Below, piece after piece: positions 7,767 through 16,459 of a stretch of 35,032 nt of DNA (the first letter of the stretch is position 1; every line of letters begins with the position of its first letter). The stretch spans positions 1-35,032 of the forward strand of contig NZ_JANIJX010000028.1 in NCBI RefSeq assembly GCF_024580735.1, given 5' to 3'. Under the pieces are notes generated by a model. The model was not told the origin of the DNA. It saw only the letters and a list, made by a program, of their open reading frames with translations, and did no database searches. Origin of the DNA: Brevibacterium moorei. GTDB lineage: Bacteria > Actinomycetota > Actinomycetes > Actinomycetales > Brevibacteriaceae. A program made the translations under genes and the position numbers.

Positions 7767-8243
7767 TCAGAGGGAGAAGGTCTCCGAGGAGCCCTCCGGC
7801 CGATGACCGCCCATCCGGGATTTGACCAGTTCGACCAGGCTGCGAATCCTGCCGCCCTCGGTTCCCCAGTACTGCGCGGACTCGCTCTTCACGTGGATCA
7901 GCCCCAGGTCAGGGTCCGCCAATCCGCCCTCGAACCATTCGGCTGCGCGGTCATTCCACAGCTCGGCGATCTTCGCCGAATCGTCGACGAATGAAAGAAC
8001 GCCGGAAACCGACACCCAGGTACCCGCCTGCGCTACGGCGATGTTGACCGCGGGCGCCTGCCGCAGCGCCTCGGTTTGGTCTGCCGATAGTGAGATGAAA
8101 AACCATATGTCACATGCATCGGTCACTTCCTGGGCAACCATGGGATGCGACACCAGGGCGCCGTCGGGCCGCGTCGTCGTCAGCATGACCCACGGGGCCT
8201 TGCGCACTGCCGTCACTATGTCGTGTGCGGTGATCTCTGTCAT
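7767..8243 (-). CDS. General stress protein 26-type flavin-binding split barrel
   Basis: This 158-residue protein belongs to the pyridoxamine-phosphate-oxidase-like split-barrel family (COG3871, general stress protein 26). Visible signatures are the N-terminal WVMLTTTRPDGALVSHPM, the DIWFFISLSADQTEALRQ strand-helix, the VNIAVAQAGTWVSVSGVL core and the WFEGGLADPDLGLIHVKSE segment. Members bind FMN, F420 or heme-like ligands and are induced by stress. The cofactor here is not determinable. A strong AGAGGAGAA ribosome site precedes ATG 8243. The gene sits between ferrochelatase and MarR on one strand, suggesting a role in porphyrin or oxidative stress. Confidence 0.88.
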   Translation of the reverse strand: MTEITAHDIVTAVRKAPWVMLTTTRPDGALVSHPMVAQEVTDACDIWFFISLSADQTEALRQAPAVNIAVAQAGTWVSVSGVLSFVDDSAKIAELWNDRAAEWFEGGLADPDLGLIHVKSESAQYWGTEGGRIRSLVELVKSRMGGHRPEGSSETFSL

Positions 8244-8328
8244 TTAGTTCTCCTCTATTCTCTATTCGGACAAGTCTCTGTTCCGACTGTTTCTCGTATG
8301 CCGACCTCGTGTGCCGACCGATGGGGTT

Positions 8329-9501
8329 TCAGGGGGCGAGGCCGGCCACGGCGGGCTTGAATCCTGCTCTTTTGTTCTCGCAGCAACCCGGCCTGCACAC
8401 GTCGAACCAGGGTCCGAGCGCGGTCACCGCCGGTCGTCGGTCCGGCTCCAGGGCGGACATCCTCTCCTCGATCAGGTCGACGATTCCCGCGACGAACCCC
8501 GGGGCCGCTCCCGGGGTGGCCGTGCGGACCGCCCGTACTCCGCAGGCCGCGGCGGCTTCCCTCGCCTCGGTGTCCAGGTCCCACATGACCTCCATATGGT
8601 CGCTGACGAATCCGATCGGACAGATCGCGATGGCCGAAACCGATTCTGCGGGCAGTTCGGCGATACGGTCGCAGATATCCGGCTCGAGCCAGGGCTGCGA
8701 GGCCGGGCCGGAGCGGGATTGGAAGACGAGCTCCCAGGCGATTTCGGACAGCCGCGGATCTTTGTCCACGACATTGGCCATCACGGCTGCTGCGACGGCT
8801 CGATGCTGGGCCCCATAGGCGCCCTCCGGCCCGAATTCGCGGTCCCGCGGACCCGAACACAGGGCATCCGCCGTTGGAATCGAGTGCGTTGTGAACAGGA
8901 CGCGGATAGAGGTAGCGTCCAGACCGTCTGCCAGGAAATCGCGCAGAGTCCGGCACAGGTCCTGTGCGAAGGCTTCGACGAATGCCGGGTGGTCGAAGAA
9001 CTGGCGGATCTTATCGATGCTGATCGTATCGTCCAGGCCCGTTTCCTCGAGCGCCATGGCGAAATCCTCCCGATACTGCCGGCAGCTCGAAAACGAGCTG
9101 TACGCGCTTGTCGCGAAGGCAAGGAGGCGTGTGTGGCCGGCTTCGGCGGCCTGCCTAAGCGCATCCGATAGATAGGGCTCCCAGTTGCGGTTGCCCCAGT
9201 ACACCGGCAAATCGATTCCGCGTTGTGCCAGCTCGGCCTCCAAGGCTGCGCGCAGCCGACGATTCTGTTCGTTGATGGGGCTGATTCCTCCGAAGTGGCG
9301 GTAGTGGCGGGCCACGACCTCCAGCCGCTCGTCCGGGATGCCCCTGCCCCGTGTGACGTTGCGCAGGAACGGAATGACATCGTCCTGTCCTTCCGGCCCT
9401 CCGAATCCCGCAAGCAGCAGGCCGTCGTATCGCTGGGGCGTCGATGCGTACGCGGCACCGTCGGAGCTGGCCGGAGACGCGTTGGAGACTAGTGAAATCA
9501 C
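8329..9501 (-). CDS. cpfC: Ferrochelatase (coproporphyrin III type), Fe-S containing
   Basis: This enzyme inserts iron into a porphyrin in the last part of heme synthesis. In actinobacteria it acts on coproporphyrin III. The 390-residue protein has the N-terminal GLLLAGFGGPEG, GGISPINEQN at 71-80, the metal-site FTTHSIP (His206) and the later QSRSG and GFVSDHMEV blocks. Cys140 and the C-terminal CRPGCC (Cys369, Cys373, Cys374) match the four-cysteine [2Fe-2S] arrangement of actinobacterial ferrochelatases. The start is GTG 9501, preceded by AGAGG. No other heme gene is adjacent. It is divergent from the epimerase gene across an AT-rich 86-base region that holds a likely operator. Whether it is the only ferrochelatase of the genome cannot be told from here. 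Confidence 0.94.
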   Translation of the reverse strand: MISLVSNASPASSDGAAYASTPQRYDGLLLAGFGGPEGQDDVIPFLRNVTRGRGIPDERLEVVARHYRHFGGISPINEQNRRLRAALEAELAQRGIDLPVYWGNRNWEPYLSDALRQAAEAGHTRLLAFATSAYSSFSSCRQYREDFAMALEETGLDDTISIDKIRQFFDHPAFVEAFAQDLCRTLRDFLADGLDATSIRVLFTTHSIPTADALCSGPRDREFGPEGAYGAQHRAVAAAVMANVVDKDPRLSEIAWELVFQSRSGPASQPWLEPDICDRIAELPAESVSAIAICPIGFVSDHMEVMWDLDTEAREAAAACGVRAVRTATPGAAPGFVAGIVDLIEERMSALEPDRRPAVTALGPWFDVCRPGCCENKRAGFKPAVAGLAP

Positions 9502-9587
9502 CTGGTGGTCCTCTCGAAAAGTATTTAACTAAATGTTACTATAGCATTAAAGATAAGAAAAAATGTCAGTGATGGGGGGGTAGGGCG
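9502..9587. promoter_or_regulatory. AT-rich divergent promoter region with palindrome
   Basis: This is the AT-richest stretch of the window. AATGTTACTATAGCATT (9532-9548) is an imperfect palindrome: 4-bp arms AATG/CATT plus an inner TA/TA pair, with one T-G mismatch. It contains a TATAGT-type -10 reading toward ferrochelatase on the minus strand. An overlapping TTTAACTAAA (9524-9533) is a second inverted motif. A MarR-type repressor would fit, because the nearby MarR lies in the leftward gene set. Confidence 0.5.
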
Positions 9588-10475
9588 ATGCGCAAAGTAG
9601 TCGTATCGGGTTCATCGGGTCTCATCGGCACCGAGCTGTGCCGGGCACTGGAGGGGCGCGGTGTCGACGTTCTCCGCCTGGTCAGACGCCCCGCGCGCGG
9701 CCCCGGGGAGTACCACTGGCATCCGGGGACCGCCGAACTCGATCCAGCCGTCCTGGCCGATGCCGAGGCCGTGGTCAACCTGTCCGGCGCGAGCATCGGC
9801 CGTGTCCCCTGGACTCGGAGTTATCGCCGTGAACTCGTCCAATCGCGGGTGCAGCCGGTCCGCGCCCTGGTCCGGGCGCTCGCCGCCCTGGGTGAGGGCG
9901 CCCCACACCTGGTCTCGGCCTCGGCCGTCGGCTACTACGGCGATCGCCCCGCCGAGTATCTCCCGGAGTCCGCCGGGCCGGGCCGGACCTTCCTCGCCGG
10001 GCTGTGCCAGCGCTGGGAAGCCGAGGCGAATGTGCTGCGGACAGGCGTCTCCCTCCTGCGAACCGCTCCCGTGCTGCATCCGCAGGCCCTGCTCAAGCCC
10101 CTCGTCCCGCTTGCGCGGTTCGGATTGCTGGGCCCGCTGGGCTCCGGGGAACAGCATTGGCCGTGGATTTCCCTGCCGGACGAGGTCGCGGCGATCCTGC
10201 ACATTCTGGACAGGCGACTGCTCGGACCGGTCAACCTGGCAGGTCCCAGCAGCCCCACGGCGAATCAGCTCTGTCGCGCTCTGGCGCACCGGCTGCATAG
10301 GCCCTTCGCCCTGCCAGCGCCCGCTTGGGCACTGCGTGCCGTACTCGGTTCCGAGGCCGCCGACGGACTCCTACTGCCCGATGCCCACGTGCTCCCCGCA
10401 GTCCTCCTGGAGACGGGATTCAAGTTCACCCACCCCACCGCTCAAGCGGCTATGGACTCTGTGCTGAACCGCTGA
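9588..10475 (+). CDS. TIGR01777 family NAD(P)-binding epimerase
   Basis: This is a 295-residue extended short-chain dehydrogenase/epimerase of the TIGR01777 (YfcH/SulA-like) family with a C-terminal DUF1731 segment. It shows the nucleotide-binding GSSGLIG at residues 8-14, VVNLSGA at 62-68, SASAVGYYGD at 110-119 with the family's Ser and Tyr region, and the C-terminal ETGFKFTHPT motif typical of DUF1731. The biochemical reaction of this family is not known. In several bacteria members sit beside photolyase or carotenoid genes, as here, where photolyase converges 18 bases downstream. A G-rich run before ATG 9588 serves as the ribosome site. Confidence 0.88.
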   Translation: MRKVVVSGSSGLIGTELCRALEGRGVDVLRLVRRPARGPGEYHWHPGTAELDPAVLADAEAVVNLSGASIGRVPWTRSYRRELVQSRVQPVRALVRALAALGEGAPHLVSASAVGYYGDRPAEYLPESAGPGRTFLAGLCQRWEAEANVLRTGVSLLRTAPVLHPQALLKPLVPLARFGLLGPLGSGEQHWPWISLPDEVAAILHILDRRLLGPVNLAGPSSPTANQLCRALAHRLHRPFALPAPAWALRAVLGSEAADGLLLPDAHVLPAVLLETGFKFTHPTAQAAMDSVLNR

Positions 10476-10493
10476 GCGCGCCGCTTCCGTGCG

Positions 10494-11828
10494 TCAGTGG
10501 GGCAGTGAGCGGTACGCCTCGAGTGCTCTGGCCCGGGATTCCCGCAGGTCGACTAGCGGTGTGAGTGCCGCACTGTCCGGAGCCCACCGGTTGGTGTAGT
10601 GCCCCTCGGGGTCGAACCTGCGCTGTTGGAGTTCGGGATTGAAAATGCGGAAATAGGGTGCCGCATCGGCCCCACAACCGGCCACCCATTGCCAGTTGAA
10701 CGGGTTGCTGGCACCGTCGGCGTCCACGAGGGTATCCCAGAACCATGCTTCGCCGATGTGCCAGTCGAACAGCAGATTCTTCGTCAGCAGGGACGCGGCG
10801 ATCATCCGCACTCGGTTGTGCATGAAACCGGTCTGCCACAGTTCCCGCATGCCGGCGTCGACGATGCCGAACCCGGTCCGTCCGCGCTGCCATGCCCTGA
10901 GTTCGCCCGTATCCACTTCCGGGCCCATCCGCCACGGGAACCGATCGAACCTGTCGTCGAGGTTGGCGCCGGCCAGCGACCCCGCATGATATTCGGTGTG
11001 CTTGGCGAACTCGCGCCAGCCGAGCTCGGACAGGAACGCACCCGGATCGCCGGCGGCCTCGAGGGCCTTATGCCATACCGTGCGGGGACTCAGCTCGCCC
11101 CAGCGCAAGTGTGGCGAGAGTTCCGAGCCTGCGCTGCGGGCGGGAAAATCGCGGTCCGCGTAGTCCGTTAGCCGATTCGACAGGAAGCTGCGCAGGTGTT
11201 CCTGCGCTGCGGCCTCGCCCGGTGACCAGCGTTTCGCGAGCCCTGCGGCCCAGTCCGGGGCGTGCGGCAGCAGTCCCCAATCGTCCAGCTGTTCGCTGCC
11301 GGGCTGTGCGGGTGCGGCCGTGAGTGAGTGCGGGGCGGGCAGGGGGCGCACCGGTGCCCGGCCGGCGGTCGCGGCCTTCCAGAAGGCGGAGTAGACCCGG
11401 TAGGACGTGCCCTGCCGTGTTTTGACCGTCCACGGCTCGAACAGCAGGTCTCCGGGGAATGACCTGGCGTCGCGCCCGGCTTCGCACAGTTCCGCCTTGA
11501 TCAGGGCATCTGTCTGCCGCGCGGGTCCATACCGGCGGTTCCACCGGATCCGCTTCGCCCCACATTCCCGGGCCACCTCCGGGACGACGACCGCAGCGGG
11601 CCCCCGGCGCAGGATGAGCGGGACACCCAGGTTACCGAGGTCATGGCTCAGCGCTCTCAGGGAATGGTTCAGCCACCACCTGGCGGCGCCGCCGAGTGGC
11701 CGGACGTGCTCGGACTCCTCGTCGAGCACATACAGGGCAACGGTATCCTCGCTCTCACTCGCCGCTGCGTGCAGAGCCGGATGGTCGGTTAAGCGCAGAT
11801 CATCGCGAAACCATATGAGTGTGGTCAT
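10494..11828 (-). CDS. phr: Deoxyribodipyrimidine photo-lyase
   Basis: This is a class I cyclobutane pyrimidine dimer photolyase that uses blue light and reduced FAD to split UV dimers. The N-terminal antenna domain begins LIWFRDDLRLTDHPAL. The C-terminal FAD domain contains LGWREFAKH, the long block from GFGIVDAGMRELWQTG to MHNRVRM, and WQWVAGCGADAAPYFRIFNP with the conserved Trp residues. The 444-residue length is normal. ATG 11828 opens the gene. It is convergent with the TIGR01777 epimerase and downstream of the CoA-transferase on the same strand, separated by 88 bases, so it probably has its own promoter. A cryptochrome function is less likely because all repair motifs look intact. Confidence 0.95.
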   Translation of the reverse strand: MTTLIWFRDDLRLTDHPALHAAASESEDTVALYVLDEESEHVRPLGGAARWWLNHSLRALSHDLGNLGVPLILRRGPAAVVVPEVARECGAKRIRWNRRYGPARQTDALIKAELCEAGRDARSFPGDLLFEPWTVKTRQGTSYRVYSAFWKAATAGRAPVRPLPAPHSLTAAPAQPGSEQLDDWGLLPHAPDWAAGLAKRWSPGEAAAQEHLRSFLSNRLTDYADRDFPARSAGSELSPHLRWGELSPRTVWHKALEAAGDPGAFLSELGWREFAKHTEYHAGSLAGANLDDRFDRFPWRMGPEVDTGELRAWQRGRTGFGIVDAGMRELWQTGFMHNRVRMIAASLLTKNLLFDWHIGEAWFWDTLVDADGASNPFNWQWVAGCGADAAPYFRIFNPELQQRRFDPEGHYTNRWAPDSAALTPLVDLRESRARALEAYRSLPH

Positions 11829-11916
11829 CTCATGACACTAGCAAGCCGGGGTGCCGGGTACCCGAGCCGAGGGCACGCGCCGGCGCACTCGGGGCTGGCA
11901 CTGGGGCTTCAACCCC

Positions 11917-13422
11917 TCACATATGGCCGGTCTCGGCCAGGTTGACGTGCCAGGACAGGGCCTCGGCCAGGATGTGCGGTTCGTGCTGGGCGTGCGGGTT
12001 AGCGGCGATCGCGCGGTCCAGGTAGTCCAGCAGCCGGTCCTGGTAGTCGGGGTGGGCGCATTCGCGGATGATCCGCCTGGCGCGCTGCACCGGCGAGGTC
12101 CCGCGCAGATCGGCGATACCGCGTTCGGTCACGAGCACGTGGACATCGTGTTCGGTATGGTCGACGTGGCTGGCGAAGGGCACGATGGAGGACACCGCGC
12201 CGCGCTTGGCGGTCGACGACGATACGAAGAAGTTCAGGAATCCGTTGCGGGCGAAGTCGCCGGACCCGCCGATCCCGTTCATCATCTTCGACCCGGAGAC
12301 ATTGGTGGAGTTCACATGCCCGTAGATGTCGGACTCCAGCATGCCGTTGATCGCGATCACGCCCAGGCGCCGGATGGTCTCCGGGTGGTTGGAGATCTCC
12401 TGCGGGCGCAGCAGCACGCGGCCCTTGTAATTGGCGATATCGGCGTGGAAGCGTTCGGCGCGTTCGCGCGAGAGGCTGAAGCCGGTGGCGGACACGGAAT
12501 CGATCTTGCCCGATTCCACCAGGTCCAGCAGTCCGTCCTGGATCACCTCGGTGAAGGAGGTCAGGTGTTCGAACTCGGAGTCGGCCAGGCCCGCCAGCAC
12601 CGCATTGGCGACATTGCCGACGCCCGACTGGATGGGCAACAGGGACTTGGGCATCCGCCCGGCGCGGACCTCGTGGCGCAGGAAGTCGATGAGGTGCCCG
12701 GCGATCGCCTCCGAGTTCGCGTCCACGGGGCTGAACGCGTTGTCGCGGTCGGGGGCGTTCGTTTTGACGACCGCCACGACCTTGTCGGGGTCTACCCGCA
12801 GGTATGGATCCCCGATGCGCTGGTTCGGTTCGAGCAGCTGGATCGGATTGCGGTGCGGGGGCACGCGGGTGCCGTAGTAGACGTCGTGGAAGCCCTCCCA
12901 GTGTTCGGGCTGCCATTCGTTGACCTCGAGGATGACCCTGTCGGCCAGATCCAGCCAGGTCTTGTTGTTGCCGACGGAGGAACCGGGGACCAACAGCCCG
13001 TTGGGCAGGATGGCGGAGACCTCGACCACGGCCACGTCCAGCTTGCCGTAGTGGCCGAACCACACCTGCTGGGCCAGATGGCTCAGGTGCACGTCGTTGT
13101 ATTCGACCCGGCCGTCGTTGATCGCCTTGCGCATGGTCGGATCGCCCATGAAGGGCGCGCGCAGGTGCACGCCGTCGACCTCGGCCAGCACGCCGTCGAG
13201 TTCCGGAGCGGTCGAGGCGCCGGTGAACAGGCCGATCGAAAAGTCCTGGCCGGTCTCGTGGGCGGCGCGGATCCGCTTGGCCAGGGCGCTGGGCACGGCC
13301 TTGGGATAGCCGGAGCCGGTGAAGCCGGACATGCCGACATTGTCACCCGGGTGGATGTACTGGGCGGCGGTTTCCGCGGTTGTGACCTTCTGAGCGAGCT
13401 GGGGACAGGTAATGCGGGGCAT
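11917..13422 (-). CDS. Succinyl-CoA:acetate CoA-transferase (acetyl-CoA hydrolase family)
   Basis: This enzyme moves CoA between succinyl-CoA and acetate, or hydrolyses acetyl-CoA, linking acetate use with the citric acid cycle. It belongs to the Cat1/AarC family (TIGR03458). Catalytic Glu292 lies in SFTEVIQDG, close to Glu294 of AarC, and MNGIGGSGDF carries the Gly-rich CoA loop. VPGSSVGNNKTWLDLADRV and QSGVGNVANAVL are family blocks. The 501-residue length is standard. No Shine-Dalgarno sequence precedes ATG 13422; TAGACT (13431-13436, minus strand) lies eight bases upstream, suggesting a leaderless or near-leaderless message. It stands apart from the neighbouring crotonase by a hairpin-rich 85-base gap. 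Confidence 0.93.
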   Translation of the reverse strand: MPRITCPQLAQKVTTAETAAQYIHPGDNVGMSGFTGSGYPKAVPSALAKRIRAAHETGQDFSIGLFTGASTAPELDGVLAEVDGVHLRAPFMGDPTMRKAINDGRVEYNDVHLSHLAQQVWFGHYGKLDVAVVEVSAILPNGLLVPGSSVGNNKTWLDLADRVILEVNEWQPEHWEGFHDVYYGTRVPPHRNPIQLLEPNQRIGDPYLRVDPDKVVAVVKTNAPDRDNAFSPVDANSEAIAGHLIDFLRHEVRAGRMPKSLLPIQSGVGNVANAVLAGLADSEFEHLTSFTEVIQDGLLDLVESGKIDSVSATGFSLSRERAERFHADIANYKGRVLLRPQEISNHPETIRRLGVIAINGMLESDIYGHVNSTNVSGSKMMNGIGGSGDFARNGFLNFFVSSSTAKRGAVSSIVPFASHVDHTEHDVHVLVTERGIADLRGTSPVQRARRIIRECAHPDYQDRLLDYLDRAIAANPHAQHEPHILAEALSWHVNLAETGHM

Positions 13423-13430
13423 AACTTACG

Positions 13431-13436
13431 AGTCTA
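13431..13436 (-). promoter_or_regulatory. -10 hexamer close to CoA-transferase start
   Basis: TAGACT on the minus strand ends eight bases before the start codon. With no ribosome site in between, a leaderless transcript is plausible. No clear -35 is visible. Confidence 0.35.
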
Positions 13437-13446
13437 CGCATCCTGC

Positions 13447-13460
13447 GGGGGCCATCCCCC
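13447..13460 (-). terminator. Possible terminator of crotonase gene
   Basis: GGGGG, loop CCAT, CCCCC forms a five-pair hairpin about 50 bases past the crotonase stop. A second, looser CCCC...GGGG pairing lies between it and the stop. Neither has a good T-run. Confidence 0.3.
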
Positions 13461-13507
13461 TTAGGTGAACCTGTCCCCAGCCAGCCGGGGAGGGGTCTGC
13501 TTACCGC

Positions 13508-14293
13508 CTATTTACCGGTCCAGCGCGGGGCGCGCTTCTCGGCGAAGGCGGTTGCGCCCTCCTTGGCATCGGCGGAGTCGAAGACGTCGTCGATCAGTTC
13601 CTGCTGGCGGGCATAGCGTTCCGCGGCCGGCCATTCGGGGGCGGCCACCGCGACCTCCTTGGACCTGCGCACGGCCAGCGGGCCGTTGGCGTTGATGCGG
13701 GCGGCCAGCTCCAGGGCACCGTCCAGCGCGGTTCCGGCGGGCACCACGCGGCCCACGATCCCGTTGGCCTGCATGAACTGTGCATCGTAGAAGTCGCCGG
13801 TCAGGATCATCTCGAGGGCCACCGCGCGGTGCGTGCGCAGGGGCAGGGCGACCAGGCCGCCGGCGGCCGCGGCCAGGCCGCGCTTGACCTCCGGCAGACC
13901 GAACTTGGCGTTATCGGCCGCGACGATCAGATCGCAGGCCAGTGCCGTCTCGAAGCCGCCGGCCACGGCGTAGCCCTCGACGGCGGCGATGATCGGCTTG
14001 GCCGGCGGGGCCTGGGTCAGCCCCAGGAAGCCGCGCCCGGGGATGCTGGGGGTCTCCCCGCCGACGAATCCCTTGAGGTCCATGCCGGAGCAGAAGGTGC
14101 CGCCGGCGCCGGTGAGCACAGCGACCCGCAGATCGTCGTTCTCATTGAACTCGTCGAGTGCGGCCGCCATCGCCTTGGCCATTGCGGCATTGGCGGCGTT
14201 CTTGGCCTGCGGCCGGTTGAGCGTGATGATGAAGACGCCCGCGCGGTTCTCGGTGAGGACCGGCGCATCGGTCTGCTGGTCTGGCTGTGACAT
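13508..14293 (-). CDS. Enoyl-CoA hydratase / crotonase family
   Basis: This 261-residue crotonase-fold enzyme probably hydrates 2-enoyl-CoA in fatty acid or branched-chain degradation. The oxyanion loop CSGMDLKGF is at residues 68-76 and the second, GYAVAGGFE, at 107-115. Glu115 and Glu135 (in PEVKRGL) occupy the two catalytic acid positions, spaced 20 residues apart as in true hydratases. The C-terminal KEGATAFAEKRAPRW is the usual crotonase ending. A perfect AAGGAG lies a few bases before ATG 14293. It follows the TetR gene by 101 bases on the same strand and may be in that regulon. The exact substrate is unknown; isomerases share this fold. Confidence 0.92.
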   Translation of the reverse strand: MSQPDQQTDAPVLTENRAGVFIITLNRPQAKNAANAAMAKAMAAALDEFNENDDLRVAVLTGAGGTFCSGMDLKGFVGGETPSIPGRGFLGLTQAPPAKPIIAAVEGYAVAGGFETALACDLIVAADNAKFGLPEVKRGLAAAAGGLVALPLRTHRAVALEMILTGDFYDAQFMQANGIVGRVVPAGTALDGALELAARINANGPLAVRRSKEVAVAAPEWPAAERYARQQELIDDVFDSADAKEGATAFAEKRAPRWTGK

Positions 14294-14394
14294 GGTGACT
14301 CCTTCGTCGTGTTCGTCGTTGTCGTGGATCGGTTGGGCCCGGGCGCCCCCCGGCCGCCCTCTGGCAGCCTTCCGGCCGCCGTGTGCCGCTGGGA

Positions 14395-15036
14395 CTAGTC
14401 GGCGTCCTCGGCGTCGGGCAGTTCGAGGGAGAAGTAGTACTCGCCGCGCTCCTCGGCCTGGGTGAAGCCGACCAGGCGCAGGGCGTAGCCCACGTACGAG
14501 ACTTCCAGGTCGTGCGCGTCAAGGGCGCCGCCGGACTGGTACCACAGCGGGATCGCATTGCACATGGCCAGAATGGACCGGGCGGCCAGCACGGAGTTCT
14601 CCGTGGCGAACACCCCGGCGGCATTGCCGCGGTCGACGATGTCGATCATCAGCTGGCGGGCATCGCGCTGGAGCTGGTGGACGGATTCGAAGTGGTCCGC
14701 GTCCAGGGAGTCCGCGTCGCGGATGACCACGCGGCTGACCTCGGTGTGGGTGACCCGGTAGTTGACCAGATAGCGCACGGCCGATGCCAGCTGCAGGCCC
14801 GCGTCATCGCCGCAGGCGTCCAGTACCGTGCCCATCGTGGAGATGTAGCTGCGGTAGGCGTGGGACACGACTTCGTGCAGCACGTCCTGCTTGGACTTGA
14901 AGTAGTAGTACAGCGCGGACAGGCTCAGATCGGCCTCTTGCGCGATGTCGCGGATGCTCGCCCCGTCGTAGCCCTTGCGAGCGAAGGTGTCGCGTGCTGC
15001 GAGCAGGATGGCCTCGCGTCCATTACCGGTCTTCAC
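14395..15036 (-). CDS. TetR-family transcriptional regulator
   Basis: This is a 213-residue TetR/AcrR-type repressor. The N-terminal helix-turn-helix runs through about residues 8-55, with FARKGYDGASIRDIAQEADLS and the recognition segment ALYYYFKSKQDVL. The C-terminal ligand domain is all-helical and ends in an acidic tail. The GTG start at 15036 overlaps the TGA stop of the CaiB gene (GTGA), and AAGGAG lies within the end of that gene, so the two are translationally coupled. Coupling to an acyl-CoA enzyme suggests that it senses an acyl-CoA or its acid. The candidate operator CGAACnnACGTT upstream of CaiB and of the divergent kinase gene would suit this protein. Confidence 0.93.
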   Translation of the reverse strand: MKTGNGREAILLAARDTFARKGYDGASIRDIAQEADLSLSALYYYFKSKQDVLHEVVSHAYRSYISTMGTVLDACGDDAGLQLASAVRYLVNYRVTHTEVSRVVIRDADSLDADHFESVHQLQRDARQLMIDIVDRGNAAGVFATENSVLAARSILAMCNAIPLWYQSGGALDAHDLEVSYVGYALRLVGFTQAEERGEYYFSLELPDAEDAD

Positions 15037-16277
15037 TGTGTCTCCTTATCGGGGCCCGGATCCGAGCCCAACCAGTCTAGGACAGCAGCACCGTCGGCAC
15101 CCAATGCCGGAGGCTCTTTGAAGTAGAAGGTCGGTGTCGCCGAGAATCGCAGGGGACCGGCGATGGTGGGCACACCAGTGGGCGCGGCCTCGGGCAGCTG
15201 GACGGGGTCGAGGCCCAATCCGCGGACCGAGGCCAGGCCGCCTGCCACGTCCTGGACCGGCGAGCATGGGATGCCGACCTGGCGCAGCCGGGCGAACCAG
15301 CCGGCCGTAGTGTCCTCGGCCAGCGCCGCGACCAGCACGGGTTCGAGCTCACGGCGGTTGAGGTTGCGCTTCTCGGCGGTGTCGAAGCGCGGATCGTGTG
15401 CGGTGTCCGGAATGCCGAGCACATCGCACAGCCGCGAGAACTGGCCGTTGTTGGCGGCGACCACGATGAGTTCGCCGTCGGCGGTGGGCAGTGCGTGGTA
15501 CGGGTAGATCGTCGCGTGCTCACGACCCTGCCTGGTGGGCAGGAAGTCGGTGGTGGCAACGGCCTGGTACTGATTGATCATGGAGAAGACCGCGGAGGAC
15601 AGCAGGTTGATGTCGATCTTCTGCCCCTGGCCGGTCCGATCGCGGTGGCGCAGTGCCGCCAGGATGCCGTTGGCGGTCATCATGCCGGTGGTGATGTCGA
15701 AAATGGACACCCCGGAACGGGTGGGGTCGCCGTCGGCCTCCCCGCACATGCTCATGAAGCCGCTCATGCCCTGGACCAGCACGTCGTAGCCGGGCAGGCC
15801 CGCGCCTCCGTCGGGACCGGGCTCGGTGCCGAAGCCGGTGATGTGGGCGTAGACCAGGGAGTCTCCCACCAGGGTGCGCACTGATTCGTAGTCCAGGCCG
15901 AAGCGGTCGATCGAACCGGGCTTGAAGTTGTGGATGAAGACGTCCGCGCGGGCCGCGATCCGTTTGGCGGTGTGGAGGTCCGCCGGATCGGCCAGGTCCA
16001 GCACGATCGAGTTCTTATTGCGGTTGACTGCTTGGAAGTAGCTGGCCTCGTCGCGATATGCCGGGGGCCGCCAGGCCCGCGAATCGTCGCCGGCCGGGCC
16101 CTCGACCTTGATGACGGTGGCGCCCAGATCGGCCAGGATCATAGTGGCCAGGGGGCCGGCGAGGACGCGGGAGAAATCGGCGATCACCACGTCTTCGAGG
16201 ATTCCCGGGCCGGCCGGGCGGCGCAGGCCCATGGTGTTTTCGTCCTGTGCGACCTTCTGTGCATCCTCGTCGAGCAC
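15033..16277 (-). CDS. CaiB/BaiF family CoA-transferase
   Basis: This class III CoA-transferase moves CoA from a donor acyl-CoA to a carboxylic acid. The nucleophilic Asp165 lies in LPGYDVLVQGMSGFM. The N-terminal CoA-binding region includes DFSRVLAGPLATMILADLGA and VIKVEGP, and the central DINLLSSAVFSMINQYQ and PYHALPTADGELIV blocks are typical. Length is about 414 residues. I prefer GTG 16277, because AGGAGG lies four bases before it, over the ATG at 16295, whose ribosome site is weaker. It heads a coupled operon with TetR and is divergent from an APH-like kinase across a region with two matching candidate operators. The substrate acid is unknown. Confidence 0.92.
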   Translation of the reverse strand: MLDEDAQKVAQDENTMGLRRPAGPGILEDVVIADFSRVLAGPLATMILADLGATVIKVEGPAGDDSRAWRPPAYRDEASYFQAVNRNKNSIVLDLADPADLHTAKRIAARADVFIHNFKPGSIDRFGLDYESVRTLVGDSLVYAHITGFGTEPGPDGGAGLPGYDVLVQGMSGFMSMCGEADGDPTRSGVSIFDITTGMMTANGILAALRHRDRTGQGQKIDINLLSSAVFSMINQYQAVATTDFLPTRQGREHATIYPYHALPTADGELIVVAANNGQFSRLCDVLGIPDTAHDPRFDTAEKRNLNRRELEPVLVAALAEDTTAGWFARLRQVGIPCSPVQDVAGGLASVRGLGLDPVQLPEAAPTGVPTIAGPLRFSATPTFYFKEPPALGADGAAVLDWLGSDPGPDKETQ

Positions 16278-16302
16278 CGGTCCTCCTCTTCCCATCTTCC
16301 CT

Positions 16303-16315
16303 TAACGTACGTTCG
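16303..16315 (-). promoter_or_regulatory. Candidate TetR operator, CaiB side
   Basis: On the minus strand this reads CGAACGTACGTTA and includes the perfect 10-bp palindrome AACGTACGTT (16304-16313). It lies just ahead of the CaiB-TetR operon and matches the site at 16460-16472 in CGAACnnACGTT. Confidence 0.5.
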
Positions 16316-16421
16316 GTCTTTTCAGTCTTGCACATTTCCGCCGCGAATGGGTGCGCCGTTCAGGGGAGGGACAGGCGGTGCCCGCATATTCGGCGGCAGG
16401 GGCGTGCTGTGCCCCGGCTGG

Positions 16422-16450
16422 TTGACAGGTACGATGGCCCCTCGTAACTT
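16422..16450 (+). promoter_or_regulatory. Sigma-70-type promoter of APH-like kinase
   Basis: A perfect -35 TTGACA (16422-16427) is followed, after 17 bases, by TAACTT (16445-16450). The transcript would start near 16457, immediately beside the candidate operator at 16460, about 40 bases before the kinase start codon. Confidence 0.65.
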
Positions 16451-16459
16451 TAATAGCGT

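Noticed and set aside
7885..7898. Second parS-like sequence (TTCACGTG core)
   Set aside because: Only 10 of 14 positions match and the outer half-sites are wrong. A half-site at 7203 inside the MarR gene is also incomplete.
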